DNA of 15,666 nt from an uncultured Eubacteriales bacterium (GTDB lineage: Bacteria; Bacillota_A; Clostridia; Christensenellales; Aristaeellaceae). The position numbers were made by a program, and so were the translations under genes. Under the pieces are notes generated by a model. That model had not been told where the DNA came from. It made no database searches and saw only the letters and a list, made by a program, of their open reading frames with translations. The stretch covers positions 1-15,666 of the forward strand of contig CADBLV010000204.1 of the NCBI GenBank assembly GCA_902795555.1, in the 5' to 3' direction. This document shows positions 7,319 to 14,209 of this stretch, in pieces (positions within the stretch are counted from its first letter, which is position 1; each line of letters opens with the position of its first letter).

Positions 7319-8576
7319 ATCGTCCCTGTCAACCCGCATTGAAACCCTTCTTTCCGGCGCAGAAAGCGATCTCGCAGCTGCTTTTGCCGCCCTGGATCAG
7401 AACGAGCGCCTTCGAACCCGACAGGTGCTGGACGCTTTCCGCGAAGCCGGTGTGTCCTACAGGCATTTTGCGCCATCATCCGGCTATGGCTATGATGATA
7501 TCGGACGGGATACCCTGGAGAAAATCTTCGCCCGTCTCTTTCATGCGGAAGCAGCGCTTGTCCGACCTCAGGTCGCCAGCGGAACCGCAGCCCTCAGTCA
7601 CACGCTTTTCGGCCTCACACGCCCCGGCGATCATATCGTTTCCGCTACCGGAACCCCGTATGATACCCTCCTGGGAATTATCGGACTGACCGAGCCGATG
7701 CTTCCCGGCTCCCTGAAGGACAGGGGCGTTTCCTACAGTGAAGTTCCCCTTCGGGACGGTGCAATCGATCTTGAGGCAGTGGAATCCGCGATCCGTCCGG
7801 AGACCACCCTTGTTATTGCCCAGCGCAGCCGGGGCTATGCCTGGCGCCGCAGCCTCATGCCGGAGGATTTTGCCCCTCTGGCGGAAATGCTCCATACGCG
7901 GCATCCCGGAATCCTCCTCATGGTGGACAACTGCTACGGAGAGTTTGTCCGTCCGCTGGAGCCCACTGATTTCGGAGCGGATCTCTGCGTCGGTTCTCTC
8001 ATCAAGAATCCCGGCGGCGGGATAGCTCCCACGGGCGGATATGTGGTAGGCCCAAAGGAAGCTGTGGATCGGATTGCCTATCATCTGACGGCGCCGGGGC
8101 TTGGCCGTGAACTGGGCTCCTACGCCGCCTCCTACCGCCCGTTTTATCAGGGGTTGTTTATGGCGCCTCACACCGTAGCCCAGGCGCTGAAAACCGCCCT
8201 GCTTGCGTCCCGCGTGCTTGAAAAACTTGGCTGCGAAGCTTCTCCTTCTTCCCTGGAACCCCGGGCGGATATCATTCAGGCGGTTAAGCTGAAAACGCCG
8301 GGTCGGCTGGTTTCCTTCTGCCAGGGAATTCAGCTGGCCAGCCCTGTGGACAGCATGGCTTTGCCGGAGCCGTGGCCCATGCCGGGATATGAGGATCCGG
8401 TGGTGATGGCCGCGGGAACCTTCGTCGCCGGAGCCAGTATCGAGCTGAGCGCCGACGGCCCCATGCGGGAACCCTATACGGTCTATATGCAGGGCAGCCT
8501 GACCTATGCCCATGGTCGTCTGGCCATGGCGGAAGCCATTGCTCGCATGATTGAAAGCGGAGATCTGACCCTGTAA
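7299..8576 (+). CDS. ynbB: Methionine gamma-lyase family PLP-dependent protein (YnbB-like)
   Basis: A 425-residue fold-type I PLP enzyme of the family usually annotated 'methionine gamma-lyase family' or 'aluminium resistance protein', matching B. subtilis YnbB. Its substrate is not established from sequence. Hallmarks: HFAPSSGYGYDDIGRDTLE near residue 55, RPQVASGTAALSHTLFGLTRPGD, and the PLP-lysine motif CVGSLIKNPGGG (Lys236). The proposed TTG start at 7299 overlaps miaA by 20 nt, suggesting translational coupling. The only ribosome-site-like sequence is GAAAGG at 7281-7286, with long spacing, so the exact start is uncertain by a few codons. The N-terminal length agrees with the family as I recall it. 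The gene ends just before a hairpin cluster. Confidence 0.9.
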   Translation: MNHSNHESSLSTRIETLLSGAESDLAAAFAALDQNERLRTRQVLDAFREAGVSYRHFAPSSGYGYDDIGRDTLEKIFARLFHAEAALVRPQVASGTAALSHTLFGLTRPGDHIVSATGTPYDTLLGIIGLTEPMLPGSLKDRGVSYSEVPLRDGAIDLEAVESAIRPETTLVIAQRSRGYAWRRSLMPEDFAPLAEMLHTRHPGILLMVDNCYGEFVRPLEPTDFGADLCVGSLIKNPGGGIAPTGGYVVGPKEAVDRIAYHLTAPGLGRELGSYAASYRPFYQGLFMAPHTVAQALKTALLASRVLEKLGCEASPSSLEPRADIIQAVKLKTPGRLVSFCQGIQLASPVDSMALPEPWPMPGYEDPVVMAAGTFVAGASIELSADGPMREPYTVYMQGSLTYAHGRLAMAEAIARMIESGDLTL

Positions 8577-8581
8577 TCCTT

Positions 8582-8707
8582 TTCTCAAATAGGCGTAGCC
8601 TATTTGAGAAGCCGCGTGCTTTGCACGCTGATGCCGCGCAAGGCGCGTCATCTCGTCTCCTGCGATCTTCAACGCGCCTTTGGCGCTCTAAAACGACAGG
8701 TCGTTTT
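8582..8707. repeat. Cluster of five consecutive perfect hairpins
   Basis: The gap between the ynbB-like and cyclic-di-GMP genes holds five perfect inverted repeats in a row: 8582-8594 with 8598-8610 (13 bp, loop GTA); 8614-8619 with 8623-8628 (6 bp, loop TTT); 8635-8639 with 8643-8647 (5 bp, loop AAG); 8674-8678 with 8682-8686 (5 bp, loop TTT); and 8690-8696 with 8701-8707 (7 bp, loop CAGG). The last ends in five Ts and could act as a weak terminator for the upstream operon. The others have no T-run. The block resembles a REP/BIME-like intergenic element rather than a gene. The short open frame crossing it (from 8604) is made of the hairpin arms and is not credible as a protein. Confidence 0.8.
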
Positions 8708-8778
8708 TAATGAAGATCAGTATAAAGTCGCTGTTTCTGAAACGAAGAGAACGCACTGTGAAAGGAGGATTGACAGGA

Positions 8779-10989
8779 ATGAAGAAAGCCATACAAAAAA
8801 TCTGGGAAACCCTCAATCAGAGCATTTTTGTCGGTGACCGGTATGAGAAGAATCTGCGGAATATGATGGTTACTGCGATCATTCTGATCGTCATCGGATT
8901 CGTTATGGGACTTCTGAATATCATCCAGAAACAATACCTGATTGCTCTCTCTCCGATCCTCCTCTTTTTCTCCGCCCTGATTTCCTTCATCACAATCAGG
9001 TACTTCAGGCGTCGGAATATCGCTGTGATTTTCACGATCATCGTCGTTATTGTTATTCTGACGTATGACGTCCTGTTTGCGGACAACGGATTTGCCTACC
9101 TGTGGACGCTTCTGGTTCCGTTGGCAACCAGCTATATGCTTTCCGTGAAAACAGGATTTCTGATGACAGCCTATTTTGAGATCCTGTTTATTGTGGCTTT
9201 CTATACGCCTGTCCGGCAGTTTGTTGCTTCCCGGTATCCTGAAATCGTGATGACCCGATTTCCGCTTCTCTATCTGTTCCACGGGCTTCTGGTTCTGTAT
9301 GTCATGTATCAGTATCACAAAAGTGTCCTGAATGAAATTGCCTATGCCGACAGGCTGAACCAGGAAGTGACCAGACAGACCGCTGTCGCGGAAGAAAGAG
9401 CCAGCCGGATCGAACAGATGTCACTGCAGACCATCCAGACGCTGGCGAACGCGATTGACGCGAAGGATCCTTATACAAAAGGTCATTCTACCCGGGTCAG
9501 TCAATACTCTGTCATGATCGCGGAAGCGCTGGGATGGGACAAGGATCGGGTCAACGATCTGCGGTATTCGGCCCTTTTACATGATATCGGAAAGATCGGC
9601 GTGCCGGATTCCATTCTGAACAACCCCAAGCGCCTGACGGATGTTGAGTTTGGAATCATCAAATCTCACACCACCATCGGCGCGGATATCCTCAGGGGCA
9701 GAATCATGATTAACGCAGCAGAGGATGTGGCCCGGAGCCATCATGAGCGGTATGACGGAAAGGGTTATCCAAGAGGACTGCGGGGAGAGGAAATCTCCGA
9801 AGAAGCCAGAATTGTCGCCATTGCCGACGCGTTTGACGCCATGAGTTCCAACCGGGTATACCGAAAGGCCTGCGATGCTCAATATATCCGAAAAGAGATG
9901 GAGGAAGGAAAGGGAAAACAGTTTGATCCGCAGTTTGCCACAGTCCTTATTTCCCTGTGGGATCAGGGGAAGCTGGACCGGATTATGCGAAACGAAGAGG
10001 ATGAAACGGAGATCGGGATGGAAGCTTCCTCCGTTTTGCTTCAGGAGGTCATGGAATCTTTCGCCAGCCATAACCCGGGAGACAATGTGGATCTTGTGAC
10101 GGGCGTGATGAACCGTTCCGCGGGAGAAGCCGCCATCGCTCAGGACATGCGGGAAAACAGCGGCTGCTTCGTTTTCTTTGACATCGACAATCTGAAGAAA
10201 ACCAACGATGTAAACGGGCACGGAGCGGGAGATCTGGCGCTGAAAATGATGGGCGATACGCTCCTGGAAAATGCCGGATCGAATCACTGCTGCCGGCTCG
10301 GCGGAGATGAGTTTGTGCTGTTCCTGCAGAATACTTCCAAGGAAGCGGCGGAAAAGGCCGTCCGGAAGATGATTGACGATTACGAGGAAAAGAAGAAGGA
10401 TCATCCCAATCTGGCGGCGATTTCCCTCTCGGCCGGACTTGTGATGTGTACGCCGGACGACACCTATAACAAAGCATACAACCGGGCGGATAAAGCGCTT
10501 TACCATGTAAAGCAGAACGGAAAGAACGGCTTTGCTTTCTACAGCAGCGAGGCTGATTCCGTGCAGTCCGAAGAAGTGGACATCAACAAACTGCTGCAGG
10601 GGATCAGAACCAGCGGCAGCTATGACGGCGCCATGGACGTTGAATACCGGCAGTTTGCGAAGCTGTATGAATATATCGGCAATCTTGAAAAACGCTTCTC
10701 ACAGCCCTACAGTCTGGTGATGATCACTCTGGAAACGATTCCGGGGAAGGCTCCGCATCCGGATGAACTGACAAAAGCGATGTATTACATGGAGCAGGCG
10801 ATTCGGCAGACGATTCGGAATGTGGATGTGCTGACACAGTACAGCAGACATCAGTTCCTGATCATTCTTCTCGGCGCGGATCCGGAGGGCGTCCAGATCG
10901 CGATCGACAGAATCTTCAGGGGATACTTTAAGATGTATGGCAGCGGAGACTTCTCTCCGGGCTATTCCGTGGCCAAGGTGGAAGAATGA
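8779..10989 (+). CDS. Membrane-anchored HD-GYP / GGDEF cyclic-di-GMP protein with a second degenerate GGDEF domain
   Basis: A 736-residue protein predicted both to break down and to make the second messenger cyclic-di-GMP. I chose ATG 8779, with AAAGGAGG at 8761-8768. The in-frame ATG at 8710 has no ribosome site and sits on the hairpin cluster. About six hydrophobic segments occupy residues 25-190, with a coiled-coil-like linker to about 215. HD-GYP follows: His236, HD at 268-269 (LLHDIGKIG), and HHERYDGKGYP at 321-331, all intact. The GGDEF domain has RLGGDEF at 506-512, so the catalytic motif is intact, but ALA-GLY-SER-ASN (499-502) stands where an RxxD inhibitory site would be. A third domain (about 625-734) aligns as a GGDEF with SRHQF (689-693) in place of GGDEF, yet keeps RNVD (680-683) at I-site spacing. 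It appears monocistronic. The domain calls are firm; activities are inferred. Confidence 0.93.
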   Translation: MKKAIQKIWETLNQSIFVGDRYEKNLRNMMVTAIILIVIGFVMGLLNIIQKQYLIALSPILLFFSALISFITIRYFRRRNIAVIFTIIVVIVILTYDVLFADNGFAYLWTLLVPLATSYMLSVKTGFLMTAYFEILFIVAFYTPVRQFVASRYPEIVMTRFPLLYLFHGLLVLYVMYQYHKSVLNEIAYADRLNQEVTRQTAVAEERASRIEQMSLQTIQTLANAIDAKDPYTKGHSTRVSQYSVMIAEALGWDKDRVNDLRYSALLHDIGKIGVPDSILNNPKRLTDVEFGIIKSHTTIGADILRGRIMINAAEDVARSHHERYDGKGYPRGLRGEEISEEARIVAIADAFDAMSSNRVYRKACDAQYIRKEMEEGKGKQFDPQFATVLISLWDQGKLDRIMRNEEDETEIGMEASSVLLQEVMESFASHNPGDNVDLVTGVMNRSAGEAAIAQDMRENSGCFVFFDIDNLKKTNDVNGHGAGDLALKMMGDTLLENAGSNHCCRLGGDEFVLFLQNTSKEAAEKAVRKMIDDYEEKKKDHPNLAAISLSAGLVMCTPDDTYNKAYNRADKALYHVKQNGKNGFAFYSSEADSVQSEEVDINKLLQGIRTSGSYDGAMDVEYRQFAKLYEYIGNLEKRFSQPYSLVMITLETIPGKAPHPDELTKAMYYMEQAIRQTIRNVDVLTQYSRHQFLIILLGADPEGVQIAIDRIFRGYFKMYGSGDFSPGYSVAKVEE

Positions 10990-10997
10990 TAATCACC

Positions 10998-11026
10998 TTG
11001 ACAGAACCGGGTTGAAACCTTATAAT
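10998..11026 (+). promoter_or_regulatory. Consensus sigma-A promoter for the split transketolase genes
   Basis: TTGACA at 10998-11003 and TATAAT at 11021-11026 are separated by exactly 17 bp, a perfect match to the housekeeping sigma consensus. Transcription would begin near 11033, giving a leader of about 30 nt that carries the ribosome site AAGGAGG (11049-11055). It starts 9 nt after the preceding stop codon. The sequence suggests strong, constitutive expression with no obvious operator. Confidence 0.88.
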
Positions 11027-11064
11027 TTGTTCAGACAATTCACTTCCGAAGGAGGGGCTCAGAG

Positions 11065-11880
11065 TTGGATATTCAGAGTTTACAGGTTCACGCGCGCCAC
11101 GTTCGGCAGGATATTATCAAAATGACGGCTAAGGCCGGCGCCGGTCATCCGGGCGGTTCGCTGTCCTGTACGGACGCCCTGGTGGCGCTGTATTTCGACG
11201 TCATGAAGAACATCGACCCGAAGGACGACAAGAATCCGAATCGCGACCGGTTTGTTCTTTCCAAGGGACACGCCGCGCCGGCTCTGTACGGAACCCTGTG
11301 CGAACGGGGCTATTTTGAGGAAAAGGAGTTCGATCTTTTCCGTCAGCTTCACGGTATTCTGCAGGGCCATCCGGACATCAAGAAATGCCCCGGCGTGGAT
11401 GCTTCCACAGGCTCTCTGGGCCAGGGAATTTCCATCGCGGTTGGCATGGCGCTGGGCGCGAAGCACACGGGCAATCCCTGCCATGTATATACGATGGTCG
11501 GCGACGGGGAAAGCCAGGAAGGCCTCGTCTGGGAGGCGAGCATGGCCGCAGCCCATTACAAGCTGGACAATCTGACGGTGATTCTGGATCACAACGGCAT
11601 GCAGATTGACGGCACGAACGATCAGGTCATGTCCCTGGGCGACATTCATGCCAAGGCGGAAGCCTTCGGATATGACGTGATCGAGGTGGCCGACGGAAAC
11701 GATATGCAGCAGGTACTGGACGCGCTCCACGCTCCCGCGAAGGAGGGCAAACCCCGCTATATCATCCTGAACACCCTCAAGGGCAAGGGAGTCAGCTATA
11801 TGGAAGGCCAGGTTGGCTGGCACGGGAAGGCGCCCAACGCCGAACAGGCCGCCCAGGCTTTGAAGGAATTGGAGGATTGA
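11065..11880 (+). CDS. Transketolase, N-terminal (thiamine pyrophosphate-binding) subunit
   Basis: The first half of a split transketolase, the enzyme that moves two-carbon units between sugar phosphates in the non-oxidative pentose phosphate pathway. The protein has 271 residues and starts at TTG 11065, 9 nt after AAGGAGG. No better start is in frame. Hallmarks: AGAGHPGGSLSCTDALVALY at the N-terminus, LSKGHAAPALYGTL, TGSLGQGIS, and the TPP/Mg motif starting GDG at 146-148 and ending at Asn177 (ILDHNGMQIDG). The C-terminal TLKGKGVSYMEG...WHGKAPN segment is also typical. The partner subunit follows after 4 nt. Split transketolases are common in Clostridia and archaea, so this is a normal arrangement and not a broken gene. 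Confidence 0.96.
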   Translation: MDIQSLQVHARHVRQDIIKMTAKAGAGHPGGSLSCTDALVALYFDVMKNIDPKDDKNPNRDRFVLSKGHAAPALYGTLCERGYFEEKEFDLFRQLHGILQGHPDIKKCPGVDASTGSLGQGISIAVGMALGAKHTGNPCHVYTMVGDGESQEGLVWEASMAAAHYKLDNLTVILDHNGMQIDGTNDQVMSLGDIHAKAEAFGYDVIEVADGNDMQQVLDALHAPAKEGKPRYIILNTLKGKGVSYMEGQVGWHGKAPNAEQAAQALKELED

Positions 11881-11884
11881 GCTC

Positions 11885-12808
11885 ATGGAAAAGAAAGCGA
11901 TACGCGTCGCGTACGGCGAAGCGCTGGTGAAGCTCGGCGCTGAAAATGAAAAGGTGGTTGTGCTGGACGCCGATCTGGCCGCCGCTACCATGACCAACGG
12001 ATTTAAGAAGGAATATCCCCATCGCTTCTATGATTGCGGCATTGCCGAGGCGGATATGGTGGACATCGCCGCCGGCATGAGCACCATGGGCCTGATTCCC
12101 TTCTGCTCCACCTTCGCGGTGTTTGCGGGCCGCAGCTACGATCAGATCCGGAACGGCGTCTGCTATCCGAATTTCAACGTCAAGCTGGGCTTCAGCCATG
12201 CGGGCATCACGCTGGGAGAGGACGGCGGAAGCCATCAGGCGATTGAGGATCTGGCGCTGATGAGGGTGCTGCCGAATATGACCGTGTTTGCTCCCTCCGA
12301 CGCCAACGAGGTTTATCAGTGCGTGGAGGCCGCGGCGAAGATCAACGGTCCCGTATATATCCGGACGGCCCGGCTGCCTTCCCCGATCTACGATCCCCGG
12401 CCCTTCACTGTGGGCAAGGGTACCGTGATCAGGGACGGAAAGGACGTCGTGCTGTTTACCTGCGGTATCATCCTGGAGCATGTGCTGGATGCGGCGGATT
12501 GCCTGAAGGAAGCGGGCATCGACGCGGCAGTGGTTTCTTTCCACACCATTAAGCCCTTCGACGAGGAAATGGCCCGGGCATATACGGCCAGATGCGGAGG
12601 CAAGGCGATCACCGTGGAAGAGCATTCCGTCATCGGCGGCCTGGGTGATGCGGTGGCTTCCGCCATCATCGGCCACGGCGTGGCGAAGTTCAGGAAGATC
12701 GGGATTCAGGATGTGTTCGGCCAGAGCGGCAAGCCGGCCGATCTGCTGAAGGAATATCATCTTACCGGCCCGCAGATTGCCGAGCAGGTGATTGAGACAC
12801 TGAAATAA
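11885..12808 (+). CDS. Transketolase, C-terminal (pyrimidine-binding and C-terminal domain) subunit
   Basis: The second half of the split transketolase, 307 residues. ATG 11885 follows GGAGG at 11871-11875, which lies inside the end of the upstream gene, so the two are probably translated together. The pyrimidine-binding domain has CGIAEADMVDIAAGM with the conserved Glu55 that activates the thiamine cofactor, then FCSTFAVFAGRSYDQIRN, SHAGITLGEDGGSHQAIEDLALMR and VFAPSDANE. The C-terminal domain (from about 180) has the regular VVSFHTIKPFDEE and TVEEHSVIGGLGDAVA segments. DXP synthase is unlikely because the gene is a separate C-terminal half with transketolase-type sequence. A pyruvate dehydrogenase beta-like subunit is the next closest family. 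Confidence 0.95.
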   Translation: MEKKAIRVAYGEALVKLGAENEKVVVLDADLAAATMTNGFKKEYPHRFYDCGIAEADMVDIAAGMSTMGLIPFCSTFAVFAGRSYDQIRNGVCYPNFNVKLGFSHAGITLGEDGGSHQAIEDLALMRVLPNMTVFAPSDANEVYQCVEAAAKINGPVYIRTARLPSPIYDPRPFTVGKGTVIRDGKDVVLFTCGIILEHVLDAADCLKEAGIDAAVVSFHTIKPFDEEMARAYTARCGGKAITVEEHSVIGGLGDAVASAIIGHGVAKFRKIGIQDVFGQSGKPADLLKEYHLTGPQIAEQVIETLK

Positions 12809-12825
12809 AACGAGACAGTCGTTCA

Positions 12826-12880
12826 TCAGGGGGACAGTACCGGATATGCCCGAAAGGGCGGAAACGGACTGTCCCCCTGA
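12826..12880. repeat. Long inverted repeat downstream of the transketolase genes
   Basis: Two perfect 13-nt arms, TCAGGGGGACAGT (12826-12838) and its complement (12868-12880), enclose 29 nt that contain a GCCC-GAAA-GGGC hairpin (12848-12859). A smaller hairpin AACGA/TCGTT (12809-12813 with 12819-12823) precedes it. No T-run follows, so it is not a classical intrinsic terminator, although the strong structure could still stall or stabilise the 3' end. GGGGGACAGT-type palindromes resemble intergenic repeats of other Clostridia, but I recall that only generally. Confidence 0.75.
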
Positions 12881-12904
12881 AACTTTGAGACATATTCGGT
12901 TCAC

Positions 12905-12942
12905 GATCCGTATTTCACACCACAGGAGGCTGTGGACGGATC
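12905..12942 (+). repeat. Palindromic repeat, copy C
   Basis: Third copy of the element at 797 and 845. The lower stem is 12905-12911 with 12936-12942, identical in sequence to copy B. It has a longer 8-nt one-sided bulge, the same upper stem CCACAG/CTGTGG (12920-12925 with 12930-12935), and loop GAGG. As with copy B, the right arm runs into CATCAAAA and then an A-rich stretch. It again lies upstream of a gene in the same orientation. Confidence 0.75.
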
Positions 12943-12961
12943 ATCAAAACAAAATCGCCAT

Positions 12962-12991
12962 TTGAACGCAGATGTGAATATGCACTATACA
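12962..12991 (+). promoter_or_regulatory. Possible promoter for the NTF2-like gene
   Basis: TTGAAC (12962-12967) and TATACA (12986-12991) are 18 bp apart, each matching four of six consensus bases. A transcript from here would have a leader of about 150 nt before the start at 13151. A short open frame at 12980-13063 (27 codons) lies within it but has no ribosome site. The call is weak and rests only on position and partial consensus. Confidence 0.28.
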
Positions 12992-13052
12992 GAGATTCCT
13001 GTAGCATTCAAAGTGAACCTGGCCGGTAGGCAGGCGATTGAAACGGAAAGCA

Positions 13053-13112
13053 CCCTGCAGTAAATGAAAATCGCTGACCTGAACAGTTGGCGAAAAGCAT
13101 CTTACCGCAGGG
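13053..13112 (+). promoter_or_regulatory. Possible structured RNA leader upstream of the NTF2-like gene
   Basis: An outer stem pairs 13053-13063 with 13102-13112 (10 of 11 positions). It encloses a hairpin of 13071-13078 with 13086-13093 (8 pairs, two of them G-U; loop of 7). It ends about 25 nt before the ribosome site AAAGGA (13138-13143). A smaller hairpin (12988-12992 with 12999-13003) lies upstream. I recognise no known riboswitch class. The fold may be regulatory or coincidental. Confidence 0.35.
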
Positions 13113-13150
13113 GACCAGGATGAGAGATGAAATGATGAAAGGATCAGCAT

Positions 13151-14140
13151 ATGCAATACAAACACAGATCGCGCCTGAAGCAGGTGTGTGCCAACTTTTC
13201 CTCCCCGATGGAGGAGAATTCTCCGGAGATCTGTCTGATGCGATACCTCTGCGCGGGACAGGCGGAAGAGGCCTGCGCACTTTTCGGAACACAGAAACAA
13301 TTCGGCGGTCTGCCGGCCATTGATACCCCTTATGGCCGCTTTGAGGGCGCGGAGGAAATCCGTGCCTGCGCGGAAGGATTCCTGAAGCGTTTCGACGCTT
13401 CTTCCGCCCAGACAGAACCGGTCTGCCAGACCCGATCCGGGGGTCGTTCTGTCACGGAGATGAACATTTCCTTTACCGTGGACGGCATGATCGACGAGGT
13501 CCCCATGTTTGCGGTCGGGGATCTGAGAGAGGGCGGCATGCTGGATGAGGTTCGGATCTATTGCAACTTCACCCGGGTTCCCGGCCTGACGCCCTATCGG
13601 AAACCCATCTTCCGCTCCGCGCATCTGGAAATGGGGGATCCGAATCTGCTCACCGGTGCTTTCCGGGAATACTACGAAGCCCTGCATCATGTTCCCCGAC
13701 TGGATGTAGAACGGATTATTGCATCCATGGGGGATCATTGCCTTTTCGGCGGATACGAACCGGTGACGGGGGAGGAAGATGAGACCGGGGAGCCTGTGCC
13801 GGAGAGCCGGGAGGAGCTGACCCGCATCTATACGGACATGAGCATGCACATTCCGAGGTGGGTTGGCATGCGGTACGAGACATTGATTGACAACGGGATC
13901 ACGGCGGTGATTGAATGGCAGCATATTGTGACGGACGCGGGTGTGGCGGAAGCCGGCCGTGTCTGCATGTCCGGGATTTCCGCCTATACCCGCGGGGAGG
14001 ACGGTCGCCTTTGCTCCATCCGCATCTGTGATTACGCCGGATTTGAACGGACCATCGACTGGACAAAGACCCCCGTTTCCGAAGAGGAAGCACGGAGCAT
14101 CAACCGGGTCCGGGAATTCCCGGCCGGTGTTGGGAACTGA
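13151..14140 (+). CDS. Hypothetical protein, probable tandem NTF2/SnoaL-like domains
   Basis: A 329-residue cytoplasmic protein with no signal peptide or membrane segment. ATG 13151 follows AAAGGA with 7-nt spacing. I do not recognise a named family with certainty. The two halves (about residues 25-150 and 165-315) each show an alpha-then-curved-sheet pattern typical of NTF2/SnoaL-like folds. The first has a helix, a GRFEGAEEIRACAEGFLKRF segment, then strands including FTVDGMIDEVPMFAVGDLR and LDEVRIYCNF. The second has AFREYYEALHHVPRLDVERIIASMGDHCLFGG, EELTRIYTDM, then strands TAVIEWQHIVT and GRVCMSGISAYTRGEDGRLCSIRICDY. Such domains serve as small-molecule enzymes (ketosteroid isomerase-like, polyketide cyclase-like) or binding modules. 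No substrate can be named. The gene stands alone, bounded by repeats and a terminator. Confidence 0.72.
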   Translation: MQYKHRSRLKQVCANFSSPMEENSPEICLMRYLCAGQAEEACALFGTQKQFGGLPAIDTPYGRFEGAEEIRACAEGFLKRFDASSAQTEPVCQTRSGGRSVTEMNISFTVDGMIDEVPMFAVGDLREGGMLDEVRIYCNFTRVPGLTPYRKPIFRSAHLEMGDPNLLTGAFREYYEALHHVPRLDVERIIASMGDHCLFGGYEPVTGEEDETGEPVPESREELTRIYTDMSMHIPRWVGMRYETLIDNGITAVIEWQHIVTDAGVAEAGRVCMSGISAYTRGEDGRLCSIRICDYAGFERTIDWTKTPVSEEEARSINRVREFPAGVGN

Positions 14141-14171
14141 TTCCGTCCGTTTGAATCTGTTATCGCTGCGG

Positions 14172-14209
14172 CGCCGCCGGGGAACGAATCAGTTTCCGGC
14201 GGCGTTTTT
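14172..14209 (+). terminator. Intrinsic terminator of the NTF2-like gene
   Basis: A 9-bp perfect GC stem (14172-14180 with 14196-14204), extended by two G-U pairs and one A-U pair, is followed directly by five Ts (14205-14209). It begins 31 nt after the stop codon at 14140. Its 3' half overlaps the last codons of the convergent minus-strand gene. No T-run follows it on the minus strand, so it acts on the + strand only. Confidence 0.85.

Noticed and set aside
7476..8672. 398-codon open frame on the minus strand opposite the ynbB-like gene
   Set aside because: It lies wholly over a confident + strand gene and the hairpin cluster, has no ribosome site, and its protein has low-complexity His/Arg/Gly character typical of an antisense shadow.
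8604..8837. 77-codon + strand frame across the hairpin cluster
   Set aside because: Built from hairpin arms and overlapping the start of the HD-GYP gene; no ribosome site.
11792..12904. 370-codon minus-strand frame opposite the transketolase C-terminal subunit gene
   Set aside because: Shadow frame of a gene with strong codon bias; no recognisable domain or start signal.
12980..13063. 27-codon open frame (MHYTEIPVAFKV...) in the leader of the NTF2-like gene
   Set aside because: No ribosome site and no recognised homologue; it may be a leader peptide but there is not enough to call it a gene.
12944..13924. 326-codon minus-strand frame opposite the NTF2-like gene
   Set aside because: The + strand frame has a ribosome site, a terminator and a plausible fold; the minus frame has none of these.
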